NCBI GenBank assembly: GCA_015711895.1
Contig: MU158584.1
Location: 1 to 5,868 of the forward strand
Source: Candidatus Solincola tengchongensis
GTDB taxonomy: Bacteria; Actinomycetota; Geothermincolia; Geothermincolales; RBG-13-55-18
DNA length: 5,868 bases
Direction: 5' to 3'
Part shown: positions 5,190-5,868 of the stretch, piece after piece
How the letters are laid out: each line of letters begins with the position of its first letter
How positions within the stretch are numbered: the first letter of the stretch is position 1
Translations under genes and position numbers: made by a program
Notes under the pieces: generated by a model
What the model was told of the DNA's origin: nothing
The model's database searches: none
The model's input: the letters and a program-made list of their open reading frames with translations, nothing else

Positions 5190-5868
5190 ATGAACAAGTG
5201 GGAAGAGGAGTACAAGAGGAAGCTGACCACCCCCGAGGAGGTGGCCAAGACGGTCAAGGACGGGGACCGCATCTTCTGCGGGAGCGGTTCCTGTACCCCC
5301 GACGCGCTCCTCAACGCCCTTTTCGACCGGGCGGAGGAGCTCAAGGACGTGGTCTTCGGGGGACTCATCCTCCTGGCCCCCACCTACAAGGTCCTCAAGA
5401 TGGAGCTCACGCGAAACATCCTCTTCGACAACTTCTACGCCACTCCCCTGGACCGCGAATCCCTGCGGGAGGGCATAAGCGTGCACACCCCGTTCCATTT
5501 CTCGGAGCTCCCCCGCCTGGCCTCCGAATACCGGGGTTACCGCAAGATATTCACCCAGTGCGGTCCCATGGACAAGAACGGCTACTTCAGTTGCGGGGTC
5601 TCCGGGAATTTCCTGGACGTGGTGGACAAGGTGGACGAACTGGTCCTGGAGGTCAACCAGTACCAGCCGAGGGTGCACGGGCGCAATTTCTACCACATCA
5701 GCCAGGTGAGCGCCATCGTGGAGAACCACCACCCGGTCTTCGACCTCCCGCCGGAACCGGCCACGGACATCGACCGCCAGATCGCGGAGAACATCGTGGA
5801 GCACATCGAGGACGGGGCCACCATCCAGCTGGGCATCGGCGCGGTGCCCAACGCCATCGGGGAATGCC
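5190..5868 (+). CDS. Acetyl-CoA hydrolase / 4-hydroxybutyrate CoA-transferase family protein, N-terminal 226 residues; 3' end lies beyond the window
   Basis: The protein belongs to the family of two-domain CoA-transferases that move CoA between acetyl-CoA and another acid such as 4-hydroxybutyrate, succinate or butyrate, in fermentation or acid activation. The frame is open from the ATG at 5190 to the window edge. Visible family features are an N-terminal MNKWEEEYKRKLTTPEEVAKTVKDGDRI (about 1-28), matching the KI-YxxK-TxxEAV-SGDR pattern; PFHFSELPRL (101-110); PMDKNGYFSCGVS (126-138), equivalent to SPPDxxGYxSxG; LEVNQYQPRVHG (153-164); and the glycine-rich QLGIGAVPNAIGE (213-225) at the start of the second domain. 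The catalytic glutamate that forms the CoA thioester lies just beyond the edge. Full-length relatives are about 430-440 residues. Substrate cannot be assigned from this half. A convergence with a fermentative, anaerobic lifestyle is inference. Confidence 0.92.
   Translation, partial: MNKWEEEYKRKLTTPEEVAKTVKDGDRIFCGSGSCTPDALLNALFDRAEELKDVVFGGLILLAPTYKVLKMELTRNILFDNFYATPLDRESLREGISVHTPFHFSELPRLASEYRGYRKIFTQCGPMDKNGYFSCGVSGNFLDVVDKVDELVLEVNQYQPRVHGRNFYHISQVSAIVENHHPVFDLPPEPATDIDRQIAENIVEHIEDGATIQLGIGAVPNAIGEC

Noticed and set aside
4938..5804. Long minus-strand frame opposite the CoA-transferase gene
   Set aside because: It is antisense to a well-recognised family member and spans that gene's leader and repeats; no ribosome site supports it.

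Overview
The window looks like part of a high-GC chromosome from a Gram-positive-type bacterium. It carries five protein-coding genes separated by unusually long non-coding gaps. Three observations point this way. The DnaK lacks the roughly 24-residue N-terminal-domain insertion of proteobacterial DnaK. A sigma factor of the SigH/Spo0H type is present. Genes use strong AGGAGG-like ribosome sites and some GTG or TTG starts. My best guess is an anaerobic deep-branching actinobacterium or a high-GC Firmicute; this is inference from protein character, not a database match.

Layout, left to right. (1) Positions 1-1041, minus strand: the first 347 codons of dnaK (most of the ATPase domain), cut by the window edge. 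It has a near-consensus sigma-70-type promoter (TTGACA, 17 bp, TATATT), a leader of about 108 nt with a hairpin, and a 19-bp near-perfect palindrome over the -35 box. (2) Positions 1204-1739: no recognisable gene, several hairpins. (3) Positions 1740-2675, minus: an integral-membrane UbiA-family prenyltransferase with both Asp-rich motifs. (4) Positions 2676-3141: no gene, several inverted repeats. (5) Positions 3142-3735, minus: a small uracil-DNA-glycosylase-superfamily protein with four candidate Fe-S cysteines but altered active-site motifs. (6) Positions 3736-3899: an AT-rich divergent promoter region with three palindromic elements. (7) Positions 3900-4583, plus: a SigH-type sigma factor followed by a hairpin terminator. 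(8) Positions 4641-5189: no gene; it holds a possible distant promoter, three copies of a 15-bp repeat and two hairpins. (9) Positions 5190-5868, plus: the N-terminal half of an acetyl-CoA hydrolase/4-hydroxybutyrate CoA-transferase family enzyme, cut by the window edge.

The genes do not form one operon; each appears to be its own transcription unit. The common theme is regulation: a chaperone gene and a post-exponential-type sigma factor, each served by a TTGACA promoter in a sharply AT-rich island within GC-rich DNA. I found no mobile element, CRISPR array, tRNA or rRNA. I did not find a clear novel multi-gene system. The points most worth a second look are the altered glycosylase, the palindromic operator candidates at dnaK and in the sigH divergent region, and the repeat-bearing leader of the CoA-transferase.
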